Assembly: GCF_031755915.1 (NCBI RefSeq)
Contig: NC_083389.1
Span: forward strand, 27,969,501 to 28,033,500
DNA from: Ziziphus jujuba
Lineage: Eukaryota; Streptophyta; Magnoliopsida; Rosales; Rhamnaceae
DNA: 64,000 nt
Direction of reading: 5' to 3'
The notes under the pieces were generated by a model that worked only from the letters and a program-made list of their open reading frames with translations, was not told where the DNA came from and made no database searches. The translations under genes and the position numbers were made by a program. This document shows, piece after piece, positions 11,731-23,126 of this stretch; position 1 is the stretch's first letter, and each line of letters starts with the position of its first letter.

Positions 11731-14100
11731 ACGGTCCGATCATCCGACGAAAATCGTCGCACCTGAGCTTGGCCTTTTCTTGTTTTTTATTTTTTATTTT
11801 TGGGTATAATATAATATCATATATTTCCCCATCTCAAAAACCAACACCAGTCAATAATACACTCTCACAGCACCTACCAAATCCCATTTCTCCACGTATA
11901 TAACACAATTATATACACACGTAACAGTTTTTGCTTTTTTCTCCTTTTCCTCTCTGCAAAATTTTCCACCTTTCCAAACAGAAAAATAAAAAGAAACTGA
12001 AAAAAAGGTGGATGCCAGATTCCAATTACAATGTCAGTTTGCACACTTGTTTGCACAACACGGAGAGTATATCCGTGTCTGGAAACTGTTGGAATCCAAA
12101 CGGAAAATGACACAATCTTTTTTCAAAATAATGCATTTTCCATCTGCCAATTCCACCACCACCTTGTTTTCTCGACCAGCATCTGAGATTGTCACCATTT
12201 GGACACCGCAACACTACTAGTAGTCATAGTCATCCTCATCCTCATCTATTTAGCAGCTCATGCCTTATTTTAATGGCCTATATATTATCTTCTACTTTCT
12301 CATTTTAATTTTTTGTCTTTCTCTACTTTAAATTAATTAGGATTTCCAAATCAATTAATGTTTGTCTAGCAAAAGTGCTAGCTCCCTGCTGATCATACAA
12401 TTCCATATATAAAGCTTCATATATAACTCCTACATTTAGCTGTAATAAACGACATTGAAGATGTTGTATAACTTTTTAGGTAGCTTAATTTATTAAGTGG
12501 ATATATGCATGTATATTCCATAGTGTTTGTACCGTGTGGAACTTTTTGTTCTGTATAAGTTGAAACAAAAAAGGATTATATATTCTTCTACCAAAAGTAA
12601 TATTATCTTTGTTGTTTTGCTTTTTTCATGAAAATACCAAGAAAAACAACCAACTTTTTATTTTAATACAAATTTTTATTCTTCAAGGAAAAGAAAAAAA
12701 AAAAAAAATCTCTTCCCTTGAACAGCAGAAAATGATTTGTCTCCTATATATTTCTTTTTCTACATGTGTACGTAGTTTAAAACTACCCACGTTTGGCACA
12801 ATAATTTTGATTGCATGTGTTTTACTAAGAAAAAAGTTTAAGAATATGTTATATTATCCATGGACTAAATAAAGATGTAGTTTCTCTATTTGATATGTAA
12901 AATGAATATAGGTAGTACAATACAAGATAAATATTCTAAGATTTATACAGAAAGCAAAGGTATAATCTATATTTACTTCTTCAACTGGAGAATATTCTAC
13001 TAATATTATCAGAAAAATGGGAAATATGTTGATGCTGATCCGATTAACAGAAAAATGAAAAAAAGGAAACGAAAACTTAAGGCAATAATCTCTTATTGTC
13101 TTATTAAATAAAAATATATATTAGAGATTTGATGAAATATAATTAACGGAGTATTTACCATATATGCATCTAAATAAACCCACGTGCCATAAATTGCGTA
13201 GATGCAATCTTTTTTAGGCCAATATATATATATATATATATTTTTTTTTTTTTCTTCCAGTTTCCATATTTGTTAATAGTATATGTTCCTGTCTATAGGT
13301 CATATATATCTATTAAAAAAAAAACAAAATCCAAAATAAATAAATAAATAAATCTATAGGTCCTAAAAAGGAAAGTGTTCTGGCCAAAGCATGATTAATA
13401 GGATTATATAAATAAGAATCTTACATAAACGAAAATTATTTAGTTTTACTCTAAAAGGAAATGAGAAATTGATTACAAAGTAACAAAGATAATTAATAGA
13501 TTCTCGTATATAAGGGCAAATCTCTGAAAATCCGACCGCTTAAACTCATATATAGTTAAGATGATATATACATTATATAAAATTGGGTTTAAATGCTTAA
13601 TACAGACAAGTAAAGAACTTGTCTTTTCCACCTAAATAAAGAACCCAGAAAAAGGAAAAAGCAGCAACATTATAGATATATGCAGTATCATAATCTTTGA
13701 TTATATATAAATTTTTGTTTGATATATTGCGAACATTTTGTTTTAATAGGATATATGAAGATTATAAACCTTAAAAAATGAGGGGGGAAAAAAAGAAGAA
13801 GAAGAAGAAAAAGATGACTTTTTATCCTCGAAATTAAATCAATATGAAGTTGGTTTGATAGTATTTCTACATATAATAATAGACACAATAGAGGGAGAAA
13901 AAAAAAGAAGATAGAGAGCGCTTTAAATGAGTCACAAATAAGGTGAAAGAAGGCCACGAAATCGAGTGCATGCCACTTGTAGAAAACATGGACTATCATC
14001 CCACTTTTTCACCGTCCCAGATTCCATTTTTCCTCTTTTTTTTTTTTTTTTTTTTTTCGTTTTTTTCCTCCAATATTCCGATTCTTTCCGTTCCATTGCC
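11731..14100. other. Intergenic, upstream region of galactinol synthase
   Basis: No gene is recognised. The DNA is AT-rich with an (AT)n run near 13219-13241, poly-A/T tracts, a (GAA)n stretch near 13795-13810 and a long poly-T at about 14037-14057. The right-hand part presumably holds the galactinol synthase promoter; a G-box and a TATA box are listed separately. Confidence 0.5.
13181..13186 (+). promoter_or_regulatory. G-box / ABRE-like element (CACGTG)
   Basis: A CACGTG palindrome in the context CCCACGTGCC lies about 1.04 kb upstream of the galactinol synthase start codon. G-boxes with a GCC flank are typical bZIP/ABF or bHLH sites, and galactinol synthases are often ABA- and stress-induced. 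Function here is inferred from the motif only. Confidence 0.4.
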
Positions 14101-14107
14101 TATATAA
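14101..14107 (+). promoter_or_regulatory. TATA box of galactinol synthase
   Basis: TATATAAACA begins 124 bases upstream of the ATG at 14225, leaving room for a leader of roughly 90 bases. It is the best-placed TATA sequence in this proximal promoter. Confidence 0.65.
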
Positions 14108-14224
14108 ACACCCCCCTCCTCTCCCTTTGTTATTCAAAACCAAAAAAAAGCCTTTTCCCTTTGGCTTATAAGATTGTTTGATATATTCAAATAATCTTCC
14201 TTGTTTCTCTAATTTCAATCAATC

Positions 14225-15634
14225 ATGTCACCGGTGGAGATTACGACCAACGAGAACAACAAATCATCATCACCATCGAAGAAGGCATACGTGACCTTCT
14301 TGGCTGGCAATGGAGACTACGTGAAAGGAGTGGTTGGGCTTGCTAAGGGTCTCAGGAAGACCAACACTCCATACCCACTAGTGGTTGCTATTCTTCCTGA
14401 TGTTCCTGAGGAGCACCGCGAGATTCTTCGATCTCAAGGCTGTATTGTCCGTGAGATTGAGCCCGTTTATCCTCCTGAGAACCAGACCCAATTTGCCATG
14501 GCTTACTATGTCATCAACTACTCCAAGCTTCGTATTTGGGAGGTATATAAAATTAATTCATATCATAACCATTAAGTTGTTGTTATTTTGGTTGCTTCGT
14601 CAACAAGAAAATTGATTTATTTAATTTTTTTTGGAATGAATATATGTTTATATGTATATATGTGTATTTTGCAGTTTGTGGAGTATGAGAAGATGATATA
14701 CTTGGATGGGGATATCCAAGTGTTTGAGAATATAGATCATCTATTCGAGTCCCCAAATGGGTATTTCTATGCGGCCATGGATTGCTTCTGCGAGAAGACA
14801 TGGAGTAGCTCACCGCAGTACAAGATTGGATACTGCCAGCAGTGCCCTGACAAGGTCAAGTGGTTGCCTGAGTTGGGATCTCCACCACCGCTCTACTTCA
14901 ATGCCGGCATGTTTGTTTACGAGCCTGACCTTGTTATTTACCATGATCTCTTGGAAGCCCTCAAACTCAACCCTCCTACTTCATTTGCTGAGCAGGTTAA
15001 TTAATAACTATACTGCTACTACTACTTTTAACCTAAAATATTTTACAAATTTAGTTTTGTTAATCAATCATATATATATATATATATATATGACTGTGTA
15101 ATTGCATGCAGGACCTTTTGAACATATTCTTCAGGGAAAGATACAAGCCTATCTCTTCTGCTTACAACCTTGTCTTGGCTTTGCTTTGGCGCCACCCTGA
15201 GAACATTGAGCTTGATAAAGTCAAGGTTGTCCATTATTGTGCTGCGGTATGTATGCTCATGTGATTAATTAATTAATTAATTAACTAATTAATTAATTAA
15301 TATCCAAATCTACCTCCTTCTCAATTACTATGTACAATTTATAATAAATTCCTTTCTTATTATTATTTATATGAATATAATTGATATATAGGGATCAAAG
15401 CCATGGAGATTTACTGGAGAGGAAGAGAATATGGACCGAGAAGACATAAAGATGCTGGTGAACAAGTGGTGGGAAATATATTTGGATGAGTCCTTGGATT
15501 ACAACAACAACAACAACAACAGCATTAGCAAGGATGCTGCCGCTGAAGAACATGTAAAGCTTGGACCCTTCATTTCTGCATTGTCTGATAAGGGCAATAT
15601 TGATCACCAATTGAAAGCTCCTTCTGCTGCTTAA
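14225..15634 (+). CDS. GolS: Galactinol synthase
   Basis: The enzyme transfers galactose from UDP-galactose to myo-inositol to make galactinol, the committed step of raffinose-family oligosaccharide synthesis; it is cytosolic and belongs to GT8. Exons 14225-14542, 14675-14995, 15112-15246 and 15392-15634 join in phase 0 to give 338 residues, normal for the family. The N-terminus KKAYVTFLAGNGDYVKGVVG is the typical first strand. The metal-binding DxD is DGD at residues 117-119 (YLDGDIQVF). Other family blocks are FYAAMDCFCEKTW, YCQQCPD, YFNAGMFVYEP and KPWRFTG. The protein ends in APSAA, the hydrophobic pentapeptide diagnostic of plant galactinol synthases. A run of six Asn codons in the last exon is an expanded low-complexity insert. 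The ATG is preceded by AATC, with no competing upstream in-frame start. Confidence 0.97.
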
Positions 15635-18255
15635 GGATATCTATCTGTTTATCCAAGTCATCTCTCACTCTCTGAATTGGAGATGATCAAATACCCATGA
15701 ACTATATATATATATATATATATACTAATATACAAATAGAGAGAAGTTCAACAGCTAGTGCTTTAGTTTAGTCACTATAGAAAAAAAGACACTAGCTAAG
15801 AAGTGTGTAATGGGTTGTGTTTATATACAATAGTATATATGGTATATAACCAACCCAATTTGCGAATAAAGCATCGACTATATATTAAGGTTTCAGTTTG
15901 TCATGGTTCTTAATTTGTGATAAAAAAAAAAAAAAAAAAAACCACAAGGAGTTTGTCATGACTGTTTTATGTATTTTCGAATCTATCCAATATGCTTTTC
16001 TCTTTTGAATTCGCCTTTGCATATCTTTATGTTATTATATTTCCATTTCAAATTCACATTTACTTATTTGTCCAATAAGAGTAGTTTGGTTATCTTGATT
16101 TTTGTTTGGCACATGAAATAAAGTGAAATAGGCAAATACATGTTTTCCATTAATAAATGGGTTTTTGGATCTAAGTACCTTAACTATAATCATAATTGCA
16201 CTTTAATCCTTGATTTTTTTTTTCTTTTTTGGCATTTTGGTCCTTTTACCTGTATTCTTCTTTTTTTTGGGTAAATTTTTTTTTCTATTTTTTTAGTATA
16301 ATTTTTATTGGTTTTGAGTCTAAGGAAACAATGAAATTAAAGTAACAAAATAGCTTCGAGGATCAAAGTTCAATTATGAATACAGTTTAAGGATTATCAA
16401 AATTAATAATGCTTGATAAATTAAATGAAATTGGAATGGCAATACTAATGAAAAGAACTTTTTGAGAGTTCACGGCTTCGTCAGCAAGTGTCTTACATGG
16501 AGAACTATCATGCATGTACCACCGCATGGTGATATATGTATGAGAGCTCCATGCTGTTGCAATGTATTGCACCGCATGGCACTAGCAAGTCTAACCATTG
16601 TTATATATCCTTTTGTAAACATAATAATTGAGAATTTTCTTATACATATTACAAAGATTAATTATCTATTAAAGGATTTTGGATTTCTGATTTTTAAGGC
16701 TATCATGTAATGTTGAATTATCACTGACTATTGGATGGCAGTATGCATTTATTCCAGCTGCTTTTTTTTTCTCTGGTAATAAGATTCTAATGTTGTGTTT
16801 GAAGAAACGATCTCCATAAACTGATATATCGAGCGGTAATAAACGATATGAAGGTTTCATCTTTTATGCATATAATATAACGCAAAATTTGGATATTTTC
16901 AATTTATGGCCTTTGGCTCCGACCTTTCTATAACAATTAAAGGAAAGAATATAAAAAAAAAATATTGGATTGCAAATTTGTAATACAAGTGTCTGTATTT
17001 GGAGTGGATAATCATATATATGGTATACAAGATATAAAATGATATATATCTTCTTTAGTTATGATATATGTATGTGGAGCATTAAGGGATTTTAAATTGG
17101 TACATATAAAACGACTAAATTGAAGTAGAAAAGAATTTTACTTCTGATTCTATTTCTGATTAGCAATAGATTGTTTCAATACCTTGAAGTTGAAATCAAA
17201 CAAATATATATATATGTCGATAATTGATTGAGATTTTATGTAAAGTTCTTCATTCACGTGTGAGTATAAAATACTTATTTCCTCCATTATTATTATTTTT
17301 TATTTTTCTTTTCACTCTCCTTCTATCCTGTAGACCTTTTATTTTTAATTTTTTTAAAATTTATATGTTAAATCCTGCTTCTTCTTGTTCTTCTTTTTTT
17401 TTTTTTTTAAAAAAAAAAAGCTAATCTGGAAGCTGTGAAATAAAGGTTTTTATTTTTATTTTTTAATGAGGAAGGTTTCATTTTTGTTTTTTTTTTATTT
17501 TTTTTAATGAGGAACGGTAATTAAGAATGTAAAATTTATTTATAATAGATCTAGTATGCATGAGCAAAAGAAATTTGACTTTAGAGTATATATCAACCTT
17601 TTCATTATGAGAATTTTAAGTAATTAATAATTAGTACTAAAAATTAGGAAAAAAATGTATAAACATGAGCCTCTTATTATTAATTTTTTTTAGGTAAATT
17701 GGGGAGGAGAGATTTCAAATACCAGGCTATACGCATCTAATGCTTTTTTGTTTTTAAGTTACATAAACCCTATTGAAACATGAAAGTTTTAACTTATGAT
17801 TTAAAAATATATATAATAGAAAAAGGAATTAATAAAAAAGAAAAAGGAAAATGAAAGAAAATTAAGTAGTAGCCAAAAAAAGTTTCATATTATTTGTCAT
17901 TTTATGTTTAGACTGTCTATATGCATATTAATTAAGGACCTTTAAAAAATTATAATAATAGAAATGACACGTTAATTTAATCGACATGAGATCTAAATTC
18001 ATTTTTATAAGTTTGAAAGGGAACATCAATAATAAATTAAAGAACTTTTTGATTTTTTTAATAGAAATTTTAAAAAAAAAATAAATAAATAAATCGTACG
18101 TGTTTCCTGAGGTTGGGTGAAGAACTCAAAACGGCACCGCTTCTTTGTTTCGAAGGGGGAGGATTTTGGTCTATGGGTCTGTAGTCCGTGGTCGAAAGAA
18201 GAAAGGCGAGACTTTGGATAGGGAGCGAATTTCAGCTTAAGAATATACACCAGAA
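15635..18255. other. Intergenic, AT-rich; 3' region of GolS and promoter of HS1 homologue
   Basis: An (AT)n run at about 15706-15723 and a poly-A tract near 15923-15942 follow the galactinol synthase stop and may lie in or near its 3' UTR. Beyond this I see only AT-rich sequence with poly-A/T tracts (for example 17392-17420). Small frames at 16387-16860 show no motif. Confidence 0.5.
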
Positions 18256-19388
18256 ATGGAGGAAGCAAAGGGAGTGGTGAAGCATGTACTGCTTGCTAAG
18301 TTCAAAGATGGTATCTCTGAGGACCGGATTCAGCAGCTCATCAAGGACTACGCCAATCTCGTCAATCTCATCGAACCCATGAAAGCCTTCCACTGGTACT
18401 TTGGTTTTTTCCCTTTTTTTTTTTTCCCCCCCTCTGTACTTTCTGATTTGCCAATCAAATTCTGAGTTTTATGCTGGGAATGAATGGTATATTATTAATT
18501 TATCATGGGTCGGATCTTTATTACTCACTTTCAATTTGGATGAGATCCAACTGTGTTTGTGATTATAATTTGATTGTTTGAGACGATGACTGAAAAGGGT
18601 ATCTCTTAATAATCCAAACCCAGTTCATTGTCTAGAAAGTTTAGGTAGCTGATGTTATAAATGAAGACAAAAGGAACAAATGAGAAGAGATGAAGTAAAC
18701 TAGATTACAAGATTGTGTAATCTTAATCTTCTCAAAAGGATCTGCTTTATTTTGATTTCTTATGATAAGCTTGGTTGGGGCCTTAGCGACTCAGGCTTCA
18801 TCCTTTGATCTTCATGCCCTTTGGTTTCACCAAATTGGAACTTGCTTCTTTCATTTCATCAGAGAATCTCTAGTGGTATTATAATAATTCTCATCACGAT
18901 TATATCTTATATGTCAAATGCACATTTCACTATTTAATGTTGTTGTTATAGATATGTTGTTATACCCTTTTTTTTTTTTTTTTTCCTTTTGTATTTGATT
19001 TGGTTATAAACTAGTATCTAATCTCTATACTCTGCTTGGTGATTACTGATTAGATGAGTTATATTCACAAAATTGCATCGAAATGCTGAAGTTAATTCTG
19101 GAAGAACGTCTATGATTTGGGTTTCAATGGCCTTAACAGAGTTCTTAAGTTCTGTGGAGACTACCTTGAATTGAATTATGTGTCATATTGTATGACAGGG
19201 GAAAGGATGTGAGCAATGAAAACCTGCATCAAGGCTTCACGCATATTTTTGAATCAACCTTTGAGAGTACGGAGGGTGTCGCAGAGTATGTAGCTCATCC
19301 TGCTCATGTTGAATACGCAAATCTATTCCTTGCTTGCTTGGACAAATTCGTTTTGATTGACTACAAACCCACTACGGTTCATGTCTAA
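18256..19388 (+). CDS. HS1: Stress-response A/B barrel protein, HS1 homologue
   Basis: This is a small Dabb (dimeric alpha/beta barrel) protein. The Arabidopsis homologue HS1 (At3g17210) is heat-stable and reported to be antimicrobial; its molecular role is otherwise poorly defined. Exon 1 is 18256-18395 and exon 2 19199-19388. The Trp codon is split over the junction (TG/G), giving 109 residues, the same length as the Arabidopsis protein as I recall it. Conserved blocks are GVVKHVLLAKFKDGIS, the YANLVNLIEPMKAFHWGKDVSNE core, GFTHIFESTFES and VAEYVAHPAHVEYA, with a final VLIDYKPT-type strand. The intron is about 800 bases. The gene is tail-to-tail with the pectinesterase-inhibitor gene. Confidence 0.95.
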
Positions 19389-19932
19389 GTTGGAAGGTCG
19401 ATTCCAGATACTCTGAATGGAACTTTGTAAATTAAAAAGTTTGTGGATCTGCTTCATTGAATAAGATCAAGAAATCATATCTGAATTTCATGCAGACAGT
19501 TTGCTTGTATCTTGATTTCTTCGTGTCATTCTAGTTGCTAAGGATTTTAGCGTCATTATATGATTATAATCTTTTACATGTTGGTAATCTTGGATTGCTT
19601 AAGTAAAAGCCTAAAGCTTGTATTAAGGTTGTTAACTTGGAAGTCTATATTCAAAACAATTCCAACATCTACAGTAGTCTGTAGAAACTTAGATTCTCAA
19701 TGCATACAAAAGAGGGAACAATAACACTATTTTATCATAATTGCATTATGAAGGAACGCTACTCATTTGGCACTAATGTGTATTGGCTAAACATTGATCT
19801 TTTGGAAACTTTTCAAAATAAAACAACTAAACTATTATTTCAATCTTATTGATCTCAAAAGCGGTAACCTTGTGTTGAGTAGCATGGCATATAATCTTTG
19901 TTTTGAAGGGGAAACCATTTTGTATTACTCCC
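19389..19932. other. Convergent intergenic spacer
   Basis: This is the shared 3' region between the HS1 homologue (+) and the inhibitor gene (-). No additional gene is seen. Confidence 0.5.
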
Positions 19933-20466
19933 TTACAAAAGATTAGTGATGACCAAAGTGATGTCAAGGAGATTTTTCAAATCCTTGTTTTTACTGGGGA
20001 GTTGAGAAGGGTCTGCAGGTGGATCTGCCCAGGCTTGTTCACAGTCATCAACATCAGTAAACACAGCAGAAGTTTGAATATTGGCAGCCTGGTAATCTCC
20101 ACCTTTGAAGCTCTGAAGAGCGTCCTGGATATCACTCAAACCTTCATCATAATGGTCTGAACATTCATCGTAGCGTTTCTTCAGCGTTGGATCTGTTGCT
20201 TGGCTGCTAAGAGACTTAATCAGATTCTGATTGGCTGTTAAGTTGGTCTGTGCATCGTTGATGGTGATCAGACCAAGCCCTTTGAGATCAGAAGTGGCAG
20301 TTCTGGAGTCTGAATTTAGGACATTAAAACAGAATGAAGGGTTTATGGATTTGGAGCAGATTTGGTTGACAACTTCTTTTGTTATCTTTACACTAGGCTT
20401 TGCATTTGCATGCAAGCTTAGACCAACACACAAGAACACTACTAGAAACAGAGAAAAATTAGCCAT
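19933..20466 (-). CDS. Pectin methylesterase / invertase inhibitor domain protein
   Basis: This is a single-exon 177-residue protein of the PMEI/invertase-inhibitor family. Members bind and inhibit pectin methylesterases in the wall, or wall and vacuolar invertases; which applies here cannot be told. Residues 1-22 form a signal peptide (FSLFLVVFLCVGLSLHANA). Four cysteines of the mature part match the two family disulphides: C37 and C46 in CSKSINPSFC, then C102 and C142. The four-helix bundle is visible as ITINDAQTNLTANQNLI, TLKKRYDECSDHYDEGLSDI, and the DYQAANIQTSAVFTDVDDCEQ segment. The ATG at 20464-20466 starts directly before the signal peptide. A TATA run lies 80-90 bases upstream. Confidence 0.93.
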   Translation of the reverse strand: MANFSLFLVVFLCVGLSLHANAKPSVKITKEVVNQICSKSINPSFCFNVLNSDSRTATSDLKGLGLITINDAQTNLTANQNLIKSLSSQATDPTLKKRYDECSDHYDEGLSDIQDALQSFKGGDYQAANIQTSAVFTDVDDCEQAWADPPADPSQLPSKNKDLKNLLDITLVITNLL

Positions 20467-20472
20467 TTTTAC

Positions 20473-20499
<27 letters not shown>
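20473..20499. repeat. (TA)n microsatellite in the inhibitor 5' UTR
   Basis: An alternating TA run starts only seven bases upstream of the start codon of the minus-strand inhibitor gene. It is therefore transcribed if the TATA element at 20549-20556 is used. Confidence 0.85.
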
Positions 20500-20503
<4 letters not shown>

Positions 20504-20548
20504 CCTTTTGGCTACAGCTTAAATCATGAAATTCCTCGCAGAGAGAGT

Positions 20549-20556
20549 TATATATA
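20549..20556 (-). promoter_or_regulatory. Probable TATA box of the inhibitor gene
   Basis: TATATATA lies 83 bases upstream of the start codon on the minus strand, a usual distance. The (TA)n run nearer the ATG could in principle serve instead. Confidence 0.5.
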
Positions 20557-20707
20557 GTTGCTCAAGGGGAGAGAAAAATTGTTCTTAAACTTTTTTGATT
20601 TGGGACGCTAATTTTACAGAATAGTCATTAATACTCTTGACATATTAGACTGTAAACTTGCTTTGAAAAAATAATAAAAAGTTTAAATATGGAAGACAAA
20701 CCGGTAT

Positions 20708-20861
20708 GGATTATCCTCTTTTTTTTTTTTTTTTTTTTTGGTTTTTGGGTAAAAGATTAGCATGGATTGACAATATTTCTTTCCTTAATGGGACGGATTA
20801 TCTTTTATTTTTTTGGTAAAAGACCAGCATGGATTGACAATATTTCTTTCCTTAATGGGAC
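20708..20861. repeat. Tandem duplication with poly-T expansion
   Basis: Copy 1 (20708-20794) and copy 2 (20795-20861) both begin GGATTATC. Both share GCATGGATTGACAATATTTC and continue to CCTTAATGGGAC. Copy 1 carries a longer internal poly-T tract. No gene is seen in 20500-21260. Confidence 0.85.
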
Positions 20862-21261
20862 TATTTGGATTGGCACAGAAGAAGAAGGAAAATAATATTA
20901 AATGGTTATGAATATTTTGTCGTAATGCCAAAAAGCAAGTATTTTTTTAAAATGTACATTAAAGATTTTACGAGTATCATTATCAAATAATAATGAAAGA
21001 GTAAGTTTTTAGGCAATCCAACTTTATTATTTCCTCTAAAATTTTCAAATGGAAATAAAAATAGGTAGAACAACTCAAATTTTTAACCATCATGCTTGTG
21101 TGTATAAGTAAGGACGATTTATTGTGTTAATCATTTTTTTTCCTCAAAAGCATTATAATTTATATTCATAGATTTGGTAGAGCAAAATACACATTCAAAA
21201 TCTTTTTCCACTCTTTCCATACCTCATCTTGATTATATGAAAAATATTATATATTTCTGTT

Positions 21262-22410
21262 ATTACGGATGAGAGCAATAGCTGATGCGAATCCGCTAGA
21301 ACCTGCTCAACCAACAACCCGCTAAGGTGTCGATCCGATACGGATGAAGACTGGACCGATCACTAAGGCTCAAGCTAAGAAGTTTAAGGACAATCTTACT
21401 GTCTTTATGCAGGGAGTAATTCATATTCAAAAGGACTTGTCCATACCCGAAGATCCAAGACCTATCTTGAGCATACAAGTGGTAGAAGCCGGTACGGATC
21501 CGGATAGCAGTTTTGGTGCAATTATGGAGGCCGGGAAGTATGAAATGGTTCCAATGTTTCATGAATTCGATACATATGTCTAAGAGGACATGGAATCAAG
21601 TCAAAGTAGCTTCAAAGTCGTCCAAAAAGGGGTTGTACGGACAGTTAGTAAATTTGGCCTTTTTTGCTGTATTTTGTGCTAGCTTTATTGTATTGTGCTG
21701 AGTTGGATTTTTTTCTTTCCTCCAAGCAAGGGCAACATGTGGGACTCCATAATAAACTTATTTGGCATCCTAAAAAGCATATATAAGTTGATTTGGAGCT
21801 CAAAGAGGTTAAAGATTAGTCAAAATCAACTTAATCAAAAAGCTAGTATTTTAGTTTACTAATTTGTTTCTACTTTTTGTTTTAGGAAACTACTATTACT
21901 TTTTGGGTTTTATTTATTTATTTTCTGGACAAATAAGTTTAGGAAAGTTATTATTTTATTATTTTCATTGTAAATTAATTAATTTCTAATTCAAAATAAA
22001 TGAATTAATTAATTCAAATTATATTAGGAAATGAGTGAGAATTTCGGCCACCATAGATAACTACTTTGTATAGCCGATTTTCCATTTATTTTTAGGGTTT
22101 ATTTCATGAATTTGTAGCCTATTTAAACGCTTATTTTTCAATAAAAATTAAGCTTGAATTTTATATAGAAAATTATTTGTGAGATTGAATTCTTCTTATT
22201 CTTTTAAACATCTAAAACACCATTAGTGAATGAGTGTTTTAAATTGATTTATTAATAGGTTTTCCATCACCTATTATGGCGTCTTTATTATATAACAAGA
22301 TTTCTAATCACAGGTTGGTTAAGAGTCAAGGTGACCATTACAACTTGAACATAATTAGATCCGGACTAATATAATACGGATTTAGAAGCAGATCGTCCTA
22401 GAGCTATGTA
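21262..22410 (+). mobile_element. Ty3/gypsy-like retrotransposon remnant: polyprotein tail and probable 3' LTR
   Basis: From 21340 the + strand reads RMKTGPITKAQAKKFKDNL and continues for about 80 residues to a stop at 21581-21583. The GPITKAQAKKFK motif is typical of the last part of plant gypsy polyproteins, after integrase. Upstream a TAA interrupts the related frame (ANPLEPAQPTTR). About 40 bases after the stop is AAAAAGGGG, a good polypurine tract (about 21624-21632), followed by TGTACGG, a plausible LTR start. About 770 bases of AT-rich, non-coding, LTR-like sequence follow. The LTR end, a second LTR and a primer-binding site are not visible, so the element is truncated. Confidence 0.6.
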
Positions 22411-22464
22411 TAACTGTTAAATTTATATAATTTATTCAATCTGACAATTATGTATAGTTATTTC

Positions 22465-22469
<5 letters not shown>

Positions 22470-22502
<33 letters not shown>
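22470..22502. repeat. (TA)n microsatellite
   Basis: About sixteen TA units lie in intergenic DNA between the retroelement remnant and the SWC5 homologue. No gene is seen in 22411-22900. Confidence 0.9.
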
Positions 22503-22503
<1 letters not shown>

Positions 22504-22909
22504 CTATTTATGGTAGTTTAAAAAGGAAAATTTACAAGTATATATACCACCATATATTGTGTAATAAAATTTAAATTTTTTCATGATTCTCTCCTTGAAC
22601 GAGTATTGGTTGAATTGCATAACAATAATTTTTAATAGTCTGATAATTTAAACAAATAAAATCACGAAAAGAATGAAATCCCATTTTTCTAATTTTAAAA
22701 AGGATAATTTGGATTTAACCAAAAATTTATTAGTCCCACGGTTTGACTTAGAATTACCAAAATTGTTTATCTTAATAATATTTAGCAAGCCAAAAAAAAA
22801 AAATGTTATATTAATTAGAAAAAGAAAATTGTGCGATTAGATTTCGGGCAGTCGGATTCAAATAAGGATACGGATAGTAGATCCGCATCCATAATAAATC
22901 CGTGAGGCT

Positions 22910-22912
<3 letters not shown>

Positions 22913-22947
<35 letters not shown>
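22913..22947. repeat. (CT)n microsatellite, probable SWC5 5' UTR or core promoter
   Basis: About seventeen CT units lie some 180-210 bases upstream of the SWC5 start codon. TC-rich (Y-patch or GAGA-type) tracts are common at plant transcription starts, and no clear TATA box is seen nearby. Confidence 0.85.
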
Positions 22948-22949
<2 letters not shown>

Positions 22950-23126
22950 TCCTTCCCGAATCCGACTCGAACTCGAAGCCGCCCCTTCGATTGTCTAACC
23001 ACGGCTGGGGTCGTCGCCTGAATCACTGTATTGAAACGGCAGCGTTTTAGCTCGATTGTGTTGCTCAGGGCAAAACCGCAAAAGGCGCTCCTTCAGCCAG
23101 TTCTTCTGTATGCAACCTTGTCTTCC

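Noticed and set aside
12008..12220. Overlapping open frames on both strands upstream of galactinol synthase
   Set aside because: No motif, no plausible splice partners, and composition like the surrounding promoter DNA.
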